From NCBI GenBank assembly GCA_012845835.1, contig JABAKD010000020.1, positions 4,982,720-5,046,719 of the forward strand: DNA of 64,000 bases, read 5' to 3'. The translations under genes and the position numbers were made by a program. This DNA is from Undaria pinnatifida. Its lineage: Eukaryota; Sar; Phaeophyceae; Laminariales; Alariaceae. Of this stretch, positions 48,385 to 59,362 are shown piece after piece (positions within the stretch are counted from its first letter, which is position 1; the number at the start of each line of letters is the position of its first letter). A model generated the notes under the pieces. It did not search any database, was not told the origin of the DNA, and saw only the letters and a list, made by a program, of their open reading frames with translations.

Positions 48385-48493
48385 GACAGCAATTATTTGA
48401 CGTTCTCGCCGTGGTTCGGCCCAGACAGAACCGCCGGTCAACACTTACTTTGCGAAGCAGGGCCAGGCAGGGGGCATCTTTTAGCCGAAACCT

Positions 48494-48850
48494 GTAGTGA
48501 CATTCACCTTAGTGGGTGTCGTTGTCGAACCAAAAATGAAGCTTGCTGGTGCTGCAGTCGCATGGGAAGCCGCCACAAAAAAAAGAAAATAACTACCAGG
48601 TAGAGCGTTATCTTTGTTTTCTTCGGATGAAAGACCGTGAGCAGGTGCAGGCGTTGCAGCAGCTATTATATCAGGCGGGGGTATCACAGCAGCAGGTCAT
48701 GCTGCTGGTGTGGACGTCGCAGGAACAGAAGGAGGTGGTGGTGCACCAGACGGAACATAGTCCATCGGAGTCGGCATTGGATTTGCTACTTTGTAGCTGG
48801 TTGATGGATCAAGACCGAGTGGGCAGTGGATGTGTGTGCCTCATGGGCCA
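48494..48850 (-). CDS. Candidate Pro/Ala-rich exons of a minus-strand gene
   Basis: The frame reads CPLGLDPSTSYKVANPMPTP, MDYVPSG, then AATPAPAHGLSSEENKDNAL up to a phase-1 GTAGTT donor near 48600. After a T-rich tract and the acceptor GCGACTGCAG it continues APASFIFGSTTTPTK to a GTGAAT donor near 48507. An in-frame TGA near 48700 can be removed by a candidate short intron (GTGCAC to AATAG, phase 1). The phase-1, Pro-rich mini-exon style is like the giant gene to the left, though sequence similarity is weak. Confidence 0.3.
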
Positions 48851-49094
48851 GAAGCAGCTACAGGAAAGTATGATGATAGTAGATCCTCAAATAAATAAGG
48901 TGTATCACGCAGGTTGCAAAGAAAGGTGAGTATCGACACAAATTTTTCAGTCACAGCTGACGCGTTGAGATATTTGTTTCAAACTAAAACGGCTACGAAT
49001 CGGTATAAAATTATGTCTAATGTATACCTGGTAACACTATTAGCCGATCATAATCAAAACGAAAACATAGAAAAACGTCAGTGTGCACTTTTCA

Positions 49095-49560
49095 GTACGG
49101 GGTAACACATGGGCCAGCCCGTGGGCCGACCCATGAGCCGGGTCTTTCAATCCACGGGCCGGTCCATATGAAGCCCGTGTCTCATGGGCCTCGCAGCGAA
49201 TGTCATGGGCCGGGCCGGGCCGGGCCGATGTATTTTGAAATTCGATGGGCCGGGCCGGGCCGCAGCCCATCCTCTGAAAAATAGACGGGCCGGGCCGGGT
49301 CGCGGCCCGGCCTCTGAATATTTGGTGGGCCGGGCCGGGCCACGGCCCATCCTCATAAAAATTGATGGGCCGGGCTGGGCCGTGGCCCATCCTATGAAAA
49401 TTTGGTAGGCCTGGCCGTGCCGCGGCCTATCAAATAGAAAACTGATGGGCCGCCGCAGCCCACAAAAAACAAACTTGATGGGACGAGCCGGGCCGCGGCC
49501 CACTACATGAAAAAATGATGGGCCGCCCCACCAGCGCCGGCCCATTACAAGGCCTCGGCA
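49095..49560. repeat. GGGCCGGGCC tandem repeat, about 40-bp unit
   Basis: Some ten imperfect units, each with GGGCCGGGCCGGGCC followed by GCAGCCCATCCT-like sequence and an A-rich spacer. Each unit can fold as a GC hairpin (GGGCC paired with GGCCC). It sits directly upstream of the LINE coding region and may be its 5' region or an independent satellite. Confidence 0.8.
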
Positions 49561-49657
49561 AAAAATGAAAGAAGCTCGGCGTCGGGCCAAAACGTTGAAA
49601 GCAAGAAGCTAGTCGCTAGTCGAGCCAAGAAGTTTGTGAAAGCGACAGCGGCAAGAA

Positions 49658-50110
49658 ATGGAAGAAGCTACTCGGGCCAAGAAGTTAAAGGCAACAAGCT
49701 GGTCGGACCAAAAGGCCCTGTACAGGCCAGCCCGCTTGGGCTGCTCGTATCGGCCAGTACCGAGGGGCTGGTGTGCGACCGAGGCGACGAAAGTGAAGTT
49801 GAACGCACGATTGCAGGATATGGAAGACGCGAGGAAACGGGTCCGTTCTGCTCCAAACGATCGTGGTCTACAGCAAGCCTTGAAGGCGACCACCGAACAG
49901 CTGAAACGCACGCGGGCCGAAGCTGTTCAGAGGTTCTTCGAAGATTACGTTAGCCAACTCGAAGGGCGTATCCCAAAAGGTGATCAATTTGGCTCCTTCA
50001 AACACCTCAAGGGGATGAATGTGGAAGGGAAGAGGACGTTTAACTCGCAGTACATCAAAGACGAGGAACGTCGATTGCTGCGGGATAATGCCCTCATCCG
50101 CGAGCGGTGA
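49658..50110 (+). pseudogene. LINE pre-RT region
   Basis: Basic, helical sequence (KVKLNARLQDMEDARKR, QALKATTEQLKRTRAEAVQR, FNSQYIKDEERRLLRDNAL) of the kind joining endonuclease to RT in LINE ORF2. It stops at 50110, and the same protein resumes in another frame (RYEVEEAICALANRKAVGPD at 50225). Confidence 0.65.
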
Positions 50111-50224
50111 GTGAAGGTGGTTTCACAAACTGCTCGACACCAAGTCGCCGCCCCTTGATCCAAGCGTTGTGGACGGGCTTAAGCAGTGGCCCCCATGCAG
50201 ACCACTGCACGATGTCCCGTCTAG

Positions 50225-51103
50225 GTACGAAGTAGAGGAGGCGATCTGTGCGTTGGCGAACCGAAAGGCGGTAGGGCCCGATGGTCTACCGGCCGAGCTC
50301 TTGAAGGTTTTAGTCGACGAAGGAGAGTTGAACACCCTCGGAAAGTCCCACGATATCATCGTCGCTGTGTGAAGGAGAGGTGGCGTACCGCGACAATAGC
50401 AAGGTGCAACGATTAAGGTGCTTCACAAGAAGAAAGATCGGACTGAGTGTGACAATTATCGTGGCATCTCCCTCGTGGCTCACGGTGGCAAAATACTCCT
50501 CAAAGTCATCGAGGGTCGCCGGAGTGACCATTGCAAACGCGAGAACATTCTGCCGGAGGAACAGCGTGGGTTCAGACCCCAACGCTCGACGGTTGACATA
50601 ATGTTCGTAGTACGACGACAGCAGGAACTGGCGCGGAAGAAGGATACCCCCTTGTATTTGTACTTTATCGACCTCACCAAAGCATACGACTCCGTCGACC
50701 GAACCCTTCTGTGGTATGTCCTTGCTCGTTTCGGCGTGCCACCGAGAATGCTCGCCGTCATCCACCAATTCCACGACGGTATGCAAGCATGTGTGCGGCT
50801 GGATGATGGAGAGTGCTCGGATAAGTTCGACGTGGGGCAAGGTCTCAGGCAAGGATGGTTTCTCGCGCTACTGCTGTTCAACATGTTTTTCACGGCGGTA
50901 CTGCATGTGGCCGAGAAACGCCTCCTCGCTGATGCAGCCATCACGGACAACATGGTGCAGCTCCAACGAAAGGAGAGAGGCGAGAAAAATGGCACTTCAC
51001 GCATAGGCGAAGTCGACGGGCGGAGGGGGAAGAAGGGGGATAAGGTGCAGAGATTGTGGGGTATGCTGTACGCGGACGATGCGGGCATTGTATCGCGATA
51101 ATC
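50225..51103 (+). pseudogene. LINE reverse transcriptase
   Basis: RT motifs in order: [64 protein letters not shown] (motif A, catalytic Asp), [16 protein letters not shown] (motif B; Pro residues usual here are replaced) and [11 protein letters not shown] (motif C, YADD). A TAA at 51101-51103 follows. The main frame is 50418-51103, joined to the upstream part across a frameshift near 50370. Confidence 0.85.
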
Positions 51104-51960
51104 CGAAGGGCTGGAGAGGATGATGACGGTGATCGTGACTGCGTGCTCGTCGTTCGGGCTTACGGTATCCGAGGCAAAAACAGAGATAATGAGCCTGGAA
51201 ACCAAAGGCGGGGGAAACTTGTCCTTCACAATCAATGCAGCCGGCCAGGTATACAAACAAACAATCGAGTTTGTGTACTTGGGCGGCGCTATCACCGCAG
51301 ACAGAGACCTCAGCATTGGAATAACGAGGCACCTTCGAGGGCCTGTGCGTGCTTCCAGCGGTACAAGATGGAAATCTATGATCGCCCGGGTGTGCGCTTA
51401 CGGTTGAAGGTGCGGCTGCTGAAAGCTGAGATGGTCGAGACACTTCTTTACGGTTGCATGACGTGGAGCCCGAAGAAGCCTGACTATGACAGGCTACGAC
51501 GGGCTCACCACTCCATGCTCCTCCGATGCCTCGGATGGCAGAAACGGAAGCGCGACGACCACACCCAATCGTACGCCGACGCGCTTGCCAAGACAGCTTC
51601 CGAGAGCATGGAGGCGATAGTGCGCAAACGGAGGATATTGTTTGCGGGATTCGTAGCACGTATGGGGGAGGAGCGTCTGCCACAGAGGGTGATGTTTGGG
51701 GAGCTTGTTGAGGGTAAGGGCTACTCAGGGGGGCAAGAGAAAGACCCGGCATGGATCATCTGAAAGAGGACATGTCGGTCTTTGAAATGAAATTCGAAGG
51801 GTGGCGAAAGGCTGCTCAGAAGGCTGGCAGATGGTTTCGATGAGTAGAGGAGAGAGCCAAGTTGTTCATGCGGAATTAGCATGAAACGGAGAGACGCACA
51901 GCTGCAGAGCGCAGAGCAACGCGCGAAGGCTGCGGCAGCGCCATCCACCGTCGGCACCTC
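51104..51960 (+). pseudogene. LINE C-terminal region
   Basis: CSSFGLTVSEAKTEIM and IEFVYLGGAITADRDLS (the YLG motif after RT), then after a frameshift KVRLLKAEMVETLLYGCMTW and HHSMLLRCLGWQKRKRDD, RKRRILFAGFVARMGEERLP to 51763. A last shift gives DMSVFEMKFEGWRKAAQKAG. Confidence 0.8.
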
Positions 51961-51984
51961 TAAGCGGCCGGGGAAAGGGAGAAG

Positions 51985-52155
51985 GGTGGGGGGGGGGTGG
52001 GGGGGGGGGGGGGGGGGGGGCAAGGGAAAGGGGGGAAGGGGGGGGGGGGGGAAGGGGGGGATGGGGGGGGGGGGAGGGGAAGGGGGGAAGGGGGGTAGAG
52101 GGGGGGTGGGGGAGGGGGGGGGGTGGGAGGAAGGGGCGGGGAAGGGGGGGCGTCA
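51985..52155 (+). repeat. G-run tract
   Basis: Runs of G up to about 30 broken by AAG, T and A. It could form quadruplexes. It separates the LINE 3' end from the AAC-tailed retroposon. Confidence 0.9.
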
Positions 52156-52234
52156 TGCCCAAGAGACTGAAGTCTGGGTTTGGACATCATCATCTTGAAA
52201 GTTGTGGGCCTTCCCATGGCCGTCACAAGATAGC

Positions 52235-52851
52235 GTAAGAACGCCCTGACTTCTTCGCCATGTTGCGTTCCCTCCCCAGTACCATAGATGATGCACTTGA
52301 TACCCTCTATGAGCCCAATGCCGTCTTTAGTCAGTTCCTAGGGTCTGATAGTATGACATTTTTTTCTCTTTTCCGTTCCTTGATTCCTCTTCTTGCCTTG
52401 TCTTTTCTTGCTTTTCTTGTATTTTATTTTTTTTCCTTTCCTTTATCTTCTTTTCTTTTCTTTGTTTCTTCTCTCCAATTGACTTGCGTCTGTCGTTCAT
52501 ATGCGTAGTGATAGATACTACGTGTAACATATACGTGGTAGTCTTTGGTGGGTGGCAAGTGGTATAGTCGGTTTTTCCAGGCGCGGCTAATGAGACGTAT
52601 GCACTGGTATGGACTTGGCACATCGTAGACTGACTCCCGATTTCACTTTTATATGTTTCTGGTGGGGGCATGGACTGCGTCAGCTGTGATATATGCGTGT
52701 ACCACCTTGGGTTGGTTGTGCTTTTCCCTGGGGTATTCCTCAGCTCCAGAGTGACTGGAGCCTGTCATGTGACCACGGACTTGATTATGCGGGTTGGTGT
52801 GAGAACAACAACAACAACAACGAGAACAACAACAACAACAACAACAACAAT

Positions 52852-52945
<94 letters not shown>

Positions 52946-52990
52946 CCAACAACCACAACAACAACAGCAACAGTTACAACATCGGCCACC
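52235..52990 (+). mobile_element. AAC-tailed retroposon, copy 3 (most complete)
   Basis: The plus-strand reading starts near CGCCCTGACTTCTTCGCC and passes a T/C-rich block (52360-52480, CTTTTCTTGCTTTTCTTG type). It continues through CCACCTTGGGTTGGTTGTG and GACTTGATTATGCGGGTTGG into (AAC)n at 52803-52980. The order and 3' microsatellite tail suit a non-autonomous non-LTR retroposon. Confidence 0.75.
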
Positions 52991-53129
52991 CTAGACGAAT
53001 TTATATATAGAAAAAATTAATATTTTAATATTCTCAAAATTTCAATCCACCTCGAAAAATTATCGTACAATTCCCGGAATAAATCCCTTCAAAATTCACA
53101 AGTCAAAACGACCCTATCGAAGGTAATGC

Positions 53130-54145
53130 ACCAAAAAAAAAAATGCCTGCCTCCATAACCCACGACAAGAAAATACTTTTTTTTGTAAGCCCCATTTTTT
53201 TTTTTCTCGCTTCCTCTCGCTTAAACGCCCCATCTACTACCAAAATCCGCCAGAGTAATAAATACTTGCCACGCCCTGGATATCGCTTCGGTATCTTTTT
53301 CGAGCCCTCCATGCCGCTGCTGCAATTCCCACCCACCCCCGCCCCCAACGCCCCCTCCTTCCCCACCACCCGCACCATCGCCTAGACCTAGCACCACGCG
53401 TATAGCAAACCCCTACACCTATGCGACCTAAAGCCCTCCCCCCCCGCCCCCCGCCTCCCCCGCCACATCCCCCCCCCCTCTTCCACAAGAAGGATTTATA
53501 GTTTCCACGCACAAATTGACCTGCCCCACCCGTCCCGTCCCCCCCCCTCCCCCCCTCCCGCCCCCCTACTGATCAAAATCAGGCCCCCACGTCCTTAAAA
53601 ACTCCGCCCTCCCCTCACCGGATATTCGACTTACAGGATTTACTTGATAAACTGATGCGTTTCCTTCCACAGCTGTCAGATATCGTCCCCCTCAAGAAAC
53701 GGGTTTTATAGTTTCCGCGCACAGACTGCTTAATATCATCCTGTTGACCCTGATAGCTACTACAGTGTAGTTGCAAGGGGAGTCGCCGACCTATATCCTT
53801 AATGAGGACACACAACCCGTAATACGCGCGATCGGAGTATCACACACAGCTTGCAAAGATGAGTTTCGACAAAATATTCGATCTCACAGCTGGAGTGTAT
53901 TTTTAATTTTTTTACGTAGTACCAGGTATAATTTAAAAATACACTCCAGCCGTGAGATCGAATATTTTGTCGAAACTTATCTTTGCAAGCTGTGTGTGAT
54001 ACTCCGATCGCGCGTATTACGGGTTGTGTGTCCTCATTAAGGATATAGGTCGGCGACTCCCCTTGCAACTACAGCAGGGTAGCTATCAGGGTCAACGGGG
54101 TGATGTTAGTCAGTCTGTACGCGGAAACTATAAAACCCGTTTGTA
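53130..54145. repeat. Dispersed family A, head-to-head inverted pair
   Basis: A minus-oriented composite (53140-53910: GCTTAAACGCCCCATCTAC, CCTAGACCTAGCACCACGCG, C runs, then the family end) meets a plus-oriented copy (53935-54145) with their GTGAGATCGA ends facing across about 30 bp near 53920. The right copy is cut by the pogo-like element at 54150. Confidence 0.8.
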
Positions 54146-54149
54146 CATA

Positions 54150-55254
54150 CAGTACTGGGCCCTCTATGGTGAAGGTTGAATAGTGCAGGTGCCCGGTATA
54201 GTGCGTGTAAAATCTCTGGACACAGAGAGTGCCCTCGATAGTGCAGGACCTACACTATTATTGAGGGAGATCCCGCTATAGTGCAGGTTTTTCACCGCGG
54301 TGCCCCGCAATAGTGCAGGTTGGACACACCCACACGGGCAGGCAAACAGCGGACAGACGCAACACAGAAACAAGGGTACACGTGCTGCTGCAGACCCAAA
54401 GAGCTCTATGCAGCGCAGGGGCGCACCATGCCTTGTGCGGACGGTGAACTGTGGCATCAACAAGACAGAACGCCGCAAGCCCCTTATGGCCACGTTTGTC
54501 AGGGAGGATGTGGCGGATGGCTCCACGGTAATTGCGGCAGCATGTGTGACGACCACGAAACGAAGCGCATCTGCGGCAAGTGCGTCGCCGAGGCTGGCAA
54601 GCGCAAAGCGACACCAGCTGAGGGTGCCGGGGCGGGACCATCTCAACGCCCGAAGAAAACGAAGGGGAGGAGTGAGAAGTGTTCTGGTTCTCGTGCGCAG
54701 CCGGACAACAACGCGAAGCTTGAGATTCTCAATTTTTTCGTGACGTTGCGCGGTCGAGGGGTACATGGTTGTTTGTTTTTCTTGCGGTGCGCTTCCTGTC
54801 GTGCTTGTCTTGGTTTGTTTGTGTTTGTTTTCTTCTTGCACCATCGAAGCGGGTGCGTCAGGCAGACATGAAAGAGTTATGTCACCACGTAATGAGGGCG
54901 GGGGGCAGTAGTACATGGTTGCTCGTTTTTTTGCAGTGCGCTTCCTGTCGTGTTTCTTCTTCTGTTTGGTCTTTTTCTATCTTCGAACATTGAAGGAAGG
55001 CAACGAGGACTGAGATTTAGCTTCGTCTACATAATTTCGATTAATTTCGTACTCCGTTAGCCCCGCAAAGCGTGAGCGCCACACCATGAACTCAATGAGA
55101 GCCTCATCCTGCACTATTGAGGGATATTCAACACCTCAATAGCGCCGAACCTGCACTATTGAGGCGTGCCCACTTTTATGAGTAGTGCAGGTGCTTGCTA
55201 TAGTGCCGGAAACATCTCTGAACACACCCTTGCACCATACCTGGCCCAGTACTG
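54150..55254. mobile_element. pogo-like element with subterminal ATAGTGCAGG repeats
   Basis: Inverted ends begin CAGTACTGGGCC on both sides, flanked by TA. The match extends imperfectly (TCTATGGTGAAGG against AGGTATGGTGCAAGG). About ten copies of ATAGTGCAGG or its complement lie within 170 bp of either end, likely transposase-binding sites. Length is 1,105 bp. Confidence 0.8.
54320..54871 (+). CDS. PHD-like zinc finger ORF inside the pogo-like element
   Basis: 183-codon frame. Around residues 55-90 it reads HVCQGGCGGWLHGNC, then GSMCDDHETKRICGKC. The C-x3-C-x3-WLHG-x-C and final C-x2-C spacing is that of the second half of a PHD-type cross-brace finger, with more Cys/His earlier (TCCCRPKEL, MPCADGELWH). 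A basic stretch (QRPKKTKGR) follows, then low-complexity hydrophobic residues that are probably not coding. No DDE domain is present. It may be the C-terminal finger of a deleted transposase or a captured host domain. Confidence 0.45.
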   Translation: MDTPTRAGKQRTDATQKQGYTCCCRPKELYAAQGRTMPCADGELWHQQDRTPQAPYGHVCQGGCGGWLHGNCGSMCDDHETKRICGKCVAEAGKRKATPAEGAGAGPSQRPKKTKGRSEKCSGSRAQPDNNAKLEILNFFVTLRGRGVHGCLFFLRCASCRACLGLFVFVFFLHHRSGCVRQT

Positions 55255-55319
55255 TATCGACTGATCTGAAACGAAACAAAACGAAACCTTACGGAACCAC
55301 CCACGTTTTCGTCGGCGGA

Positions 55320-55520
55320 CTGCTGTAGTTGTTGTTGTTCTCACATTAACTTGCATAATCAAGTCCGTGGTCATAGGACACGCTCCAGTCACTCTGGAAC
55401 TGAGGAATATCCTAGGAAAAAACCCAACCAACCCAAGGTGGTACACGCATATATCACAGCTGACGCAGTTCATGCCTACACCAGAAACATATAGAAGTGA
55501 AATTGGGAGTCAGTCTACGA
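55320..55520 (-). mobile_element. AAC-tailed retroposon, copy 4 (truncated)
   Basis: TTGTTGTTGTTCTCACATTAAC, then CAAGTCCGTGGTCATAGGAC and CCAGTCACTCTGGAAC to AGTCAGTCTACGATG. The 5' part is missing. Confidence 0.7.
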
Positions 55521-55527
55521 TGACATA

Positions 55528-56250
55528 TTATAAGAATTAAAATACACTCTAGCTGTGAGATCGAATATTTTGTCGAAACTCATCTTTGCAAGCTGTGTGT
55601 GATACTCCGATCGCGCGTATTACGGGTTGTGTGCCCTCATTAAGGATATAGGTCGGCGACTCCCCTTGCAACTACACTGTAGTAGCTATCAGGGTCAACA
55701 GGGTGATGTTAAGCAGTCTGTGCGCGGAAACTATAAAACCCGTTTCTTGAGGGGGACGATATCTGACAGCTGTGGAAGGAAACGCATCAGTTTATCAAGT
55801 ATATCCTGTAAGTCGAATATCCGGTGAGGGGAGGGCGGAGTTTTTAAGGACGTGGGGGCCTGATTTTGATCAGTAGGGGGGCGGGAGGGGGGGAGGGGGG
55901 GGGACGGGACGGGTGGGGCAGGTCAATTTGTGCGTGGAAACTATAAATCCTTCTTGTGGGAGAGGGGGGGGGAATGTGGCGGGGGAGGCGGGGGGCGGGG
56001 GGGAAGGGCTTTAGGTCGCATAGATGTAGGGGTTTGCTATACGCGTGGTGCTAGGTCTAGGCGATGGTGCGGGTGGTGGGGAAGGAGGGGGCGTTGGGGG
56101 CAGGGGTGGGTGGGAATTGCAGCAGCGGCATGGACGGGTCGAAAAAGATACCGACGCGATATCCGGGGCGTGGCAAGTATTTATTACTCTGGCGGATTTC
56201 GATAGTAGGTGGGGCGTTTAAGCGAGAGGAAGCGAGAAAAAAAAAAACGA
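55528..56250 (+). repeat. Dispersed family A composite, plus orientation
   Basis: Near-perfect reverse complement of 53140-53910 in module order: family end, CTGACAGCTGTGGAAGGAAA, GGTGAGGGGAGGGCGGAG, G runs, GGTGCTAGGTCTAGGCGATG, GCAGCAGCGGCATGGA, AGTAGGTGGGGCGTTTAAGC. Confidence 0.85.
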
Positions 56251-56397
56251 TGACGTATGTGCCAGGTCTATATACCTGGTGCATTCGTCTCAGTATTCAC
56301 GCCTGGAAAAACCGACGACACACCGCTTGCCACCCAAGAAAGACTACCACGTATATATTACACACGTAGTATCTATCAATACGCATACGCACGACAT

Positions 56398-56545
56398 TAT
56401 TATAAAAATTAAAATACACTCCAGCTGTGAGATCGAAGATTTCGTCGAAACTCATCTTTGCAAGCTGTGTGTGATACTCCGATCGCGCGCATTACGAGTT
56501 GTGTGTCCTCATTAAGGATATAGGTCGGCGACTCCCCTTACATTA
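56398..56545 (+). repeat. Dispersed family A, partial copy
   Basis: Terminal block through GGATATAGGTCGGCGACTCC, then lost. Confidence 0.8.
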
Positions 56546-57013
56546 TGTAGTACGACTTGCCAATTACTTCCGATTCCCAGAATACGACAATCACCAAACC
56601 TCCAAAACAAAAAAGCGTTAAAATCCTAGGATCCAAAATACGTATTACATCGCCCTATTAATAATAGAGCCTACAAGGACCAAGACCAACCAAGATAAAA
56701 AAGCGAAAAAAACGAAATACCTGCCTTCTGCGAACAAGAGGCTTTGTCCAGTAGGTGACGAGTGACCTTGAATCTCTCGAGCACCTTCTCTCGCCGCGGC
56801 TTGGTCGGGCGACGACCGTCCGGCTCCGCTCCCCAGCTCCCGAAGGTGCTGAGGATTGCCCGCGTACCGATCTCCTGTATCTCTCCCTATTTCTTTCCTA
56901 ATCGCCATGCTTTTCTCCGCCCCCCCAAACACCAAAACCACCACATTCCAGAGGGATCTAGTCTCGCGATCAGAGTTCTCAGACCGGGGCAATCCCTGCA
57001 GCGCTGGTGGTGG

Positions 57014-57540
57014 TCACGGCAATGATGGTACCTCGGCCGGTAGCTGCTGTTTAATATCGGGCTCGTCTTCTTTCTCCACAACCACCATCTCCCGCTGCTG
57101 CAGCAACGTTCCCCCCGGCCCCCCTGCCTCTTTATCCACCACGTCGAACCACGGTCTTCCTTCACGACCACCGTTGGTTCTCCGTTATCCCCCGCCTGCC
57201 GCTGCTCTTCCAGCTCTATCGCCTCCGCTTGGGGCGATGACAGCGACAGCGCTGGCGGTGGCGAAGCAACCAACTCACCAACCTGCTCAACACAATGATC
57301 CGCCTCATTCAGCGGTGGCGACGGCGGAGATGGAGCGTTCCTCGGGTCCTCCTTTTCCTCCCTGACTTCTTTATCCATATTTTCTTCTTGCTCTTCCTCT
57401 ACCACCTTGACTTCCCCTAGCACCTGCTCCTCCTCTTTTTCCTTCTTCTGCACATGCATAGTCACCTCCTGCTCACCAATCGTAGCCACCTGCTGCTGCT
57501 GTAGTTGCTGGCACCGTTTCTCCAGCTCTAGTTGTACCAT
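57014..57540 (-). CDS. Acidic, Glu-rich probable coiled-coil protein, one frameshift
   Basis: The ATG at 57540 follows two in-frame TAA. The frame reads MVQLELEKRCQQLQQQQVAT, EKEEEQVLGEVKVVEEEQEE and EVREEKEDPRNAPSPPSPP, then a Pro/Ser stretch and VVVKEDRG. There the downstream protein-like sequence continues in another frame (FDVVDKEAGGPGGTLLQQRE, MVVVEKEDEPDIKQQLPAEV) to a TGA at 57014-57016. The change near 57185 is a 1-nt shift or a small unseen intron. No domain recognised; both parts share Glu/Gln/Val-rich composition, which supports one gene. Confidence 0.4.
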
Positions 57541-57627
57541 GTACCATTATTACAACCGAATAAGCAATGAGCTTTTCGTTGGCTTGAATTTCAAAACGTT
57601 TCTCTGCTGGGCCAATTGGTCTGCTAT

Positions 57628-57813
57628 TTATCTTGCCACTCCCACGAGGGGGCCATCAGGCGTCGGAAACGCGGCACTCCTTGGGCGCCCGTCATCTTCT
57701 CGACTACTCTTCACGTTCTCGGAGGACGATAGCGGCAGTTTGTTGAACTTTTTTTCTTCATGGGCGACGGCCAATCTCCTCGCAGCAGCAAGTTCGTCTT
57801 CAAATCTTCTTGC
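57628..57813 (-). CDS. Candidate exon, charged helical protein
   Basis: After an acceptor TCATATAG a frame of 61 codons reads ARRFEDELAAARRLAVAHEE, KKFNKLPLSSSENVKSSRED and AFPTPDGPLVGVAR to TAA at 57628. In-frame TAG precedes the acceptor. It may be the end of one gene or, with an internal donor, lead into the exon at 57540. Confidence 0.35.
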   Translation of the reverse strand, partial: ARRFEDELAAARRLAVAHEEKKFNKLPLSSSENVKSSREDDGRPRSAAFPTPDGPLVGVAR

Positions 57814-57851
57814 CTATATGACTTCCGGGATTTTCCAAGAGTATAGACAAT

Positions 57852-58023
57852 ATGTGGTTCATTTTGCCTAACCCCTTGTACGAATTGTCTTCTGGATCGG
57901 ATTCTCCTAGTGCTAGCGTAATAGACCGCTTCGTACACGGGGTCGACTCGAAGCGAGAACAGGCAGATGACGACGGTGTCGAGGTGCCACGAAGCTCAGG
58001 AGATGAGGGAAAACACGTACCAG
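57852..58023 (+). CDS. Candidate plus-strand exon
   Basis: The frame reads LYELSSGSDSPSASVIDRFV, HGVDSKREQADDDGVEVPRS then SGDEGKHVP up to a GTATAT donor after CCAG. Hydrophilic and protein-like, but it lies on the strand opposite to the exons just left of it. Start uncertain. Confidence 0.25.
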
Positions 58024-58229
58024 GTATATATTAACCATACATTGTAGACCGAAGTCAATGCAGGAGCAGAAGCGTAAAAATAAGAAGTGCAAGTGAGCTG
58101 CGGAGCACCACCTTTACCAGACTTCTCTCCGTGTCATACCATGACTCAATTTACGCGCTAAATTGCACAATATAGACTCCTTCGGTGATCGAAAAATGAT
58201 TTTCATCCACCCGGGGCAACATGAAATCG

Positions 58230-58945
58230 CTCCGTACTACTACATTCCAAATAATATATATACGGCAGCTGATATCACCTCATTATCTTTCTAGCCATCC
58301 ATGCCGTAGCTCCAATTCATCCCCCTCCCCCCTCCTTCCCTCCCCCCGCTCCCTCTTGTTCCAACGCCCCATCTATAACCAAAATATGCCAGAGTAATAA
58401 GCACTACCAGGCAGTTGATATCGCCAAATTACATTTCTAGCCACCCATGTCGAACCTCCAATTCATTCCACCCCCCCCTCCCCCCAAACGCCCCCTCCTT
58501 CCCCACCACCCGAACCATCGCCTAGACAGAATACACTTGATAAACTGATGCATTTTCTTCCACAGCTGTCAGATTTAGTCCCCCTCAAAAACGGGTTTAA
58601 TAGTTTCCGCACAGACTAACTAACATCACCCTGTTGACCCTGGTACAAGCTACGTTGCAGTTCCAAGGGGAGTCGATGACCTATATCCTTAATGAGGACA
58701 CACAACCCGTAATACGCGCGATCGGAGTATCACACACAGCTTGCAAATATTAGTTTCGATAAAGAAATCTTCGATCTCACAGCTGAAGTGTATTTATATT
58801 TTTATAATAATTCGTGTCATACTCCGATCGCGCGAATCACGGGTTGTGTGTCCTCATTTTGGATGTAGGTCGGCGACCCCCCTTGGAACTACAGTGTAGC
58901 TATCATGGTCAACAGTGTGATGTTAGTCAGTTTGTGCGCTATATA
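58230..58945. repeat. Dispersed family A, second head-to-head inverted pair
   Basis: A minus-oriented composite (CTGATATCACCTCATTATCT, CTCCCCCC runs, CCACAGCTGTCAGATTTAGT, end at 58790) faces a plus-oriented copy (58800-58945, CATACTCCGATCGCGCG) across about 20 bp of TATTTTTATAATAA. Confidence 0.75.
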
Positions 58946-59168
58946 CAACATTATTAGTACTAACTAGCAGCCATAGAGCAAGGCTACACGGCGGTAGGGG
59001 GGTCACTTTCGGAGCCTTCTTTTCGAATTGGGTCGGGGTCATTCGCGCCAGCGACCCCCCCCCGTTCCGTTGCGGTTTAGATCTGTCGTGCTGCGAATCC
59101 GCAAGCAATCGCCGGGATGAAACATTTTAATCCGTGCACAGGGGCACTCGTGCGAGCGGCTCAAACCC

Positions 59169-59169
<1 letters not shown>

Positions 59170-59214
<45 letters not shown>

Positions 59215-59230
59215 ATGGTAGTAGTAGTAT

Positions 59231-59307
<77 letters not shown>

Positions 59308-59310
59308 ATG

Positions 59311-59360
<50 letters not shown>
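59170..59360. repeat. (GTA)n microsatellite
   Basis: About 63 GTA units with rare AATG, GTATTA interruptions. It produces Val and Leu run frames that are not genes. Confidence 0.95.

Positions 59361-59362
<2 letters not shown>

Larger units (their letters stand above)
49570..51960 (+). mobile_element. 5'-truncated non-LTR retrotransposon (LINE)
   Basis: Coding sequence enters after the endonuclease position and runs through a pre-RT region, reverse transcriptase and a C-terminal region, then ends in the G-rich tract after 51980. No apurinic endonuclease or second LTR is present. Frame breaks lie near 50115, 50370, 51103, 51340 and 51751, so the copy is dead. Confidence 0.85.

Noticed and set aside
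54164..54916. 250-codon minus-strand frame
   Set aside because: Opposite-strand shadow of the zinc finger ORF, running through the subterminal repeats of the transposon.
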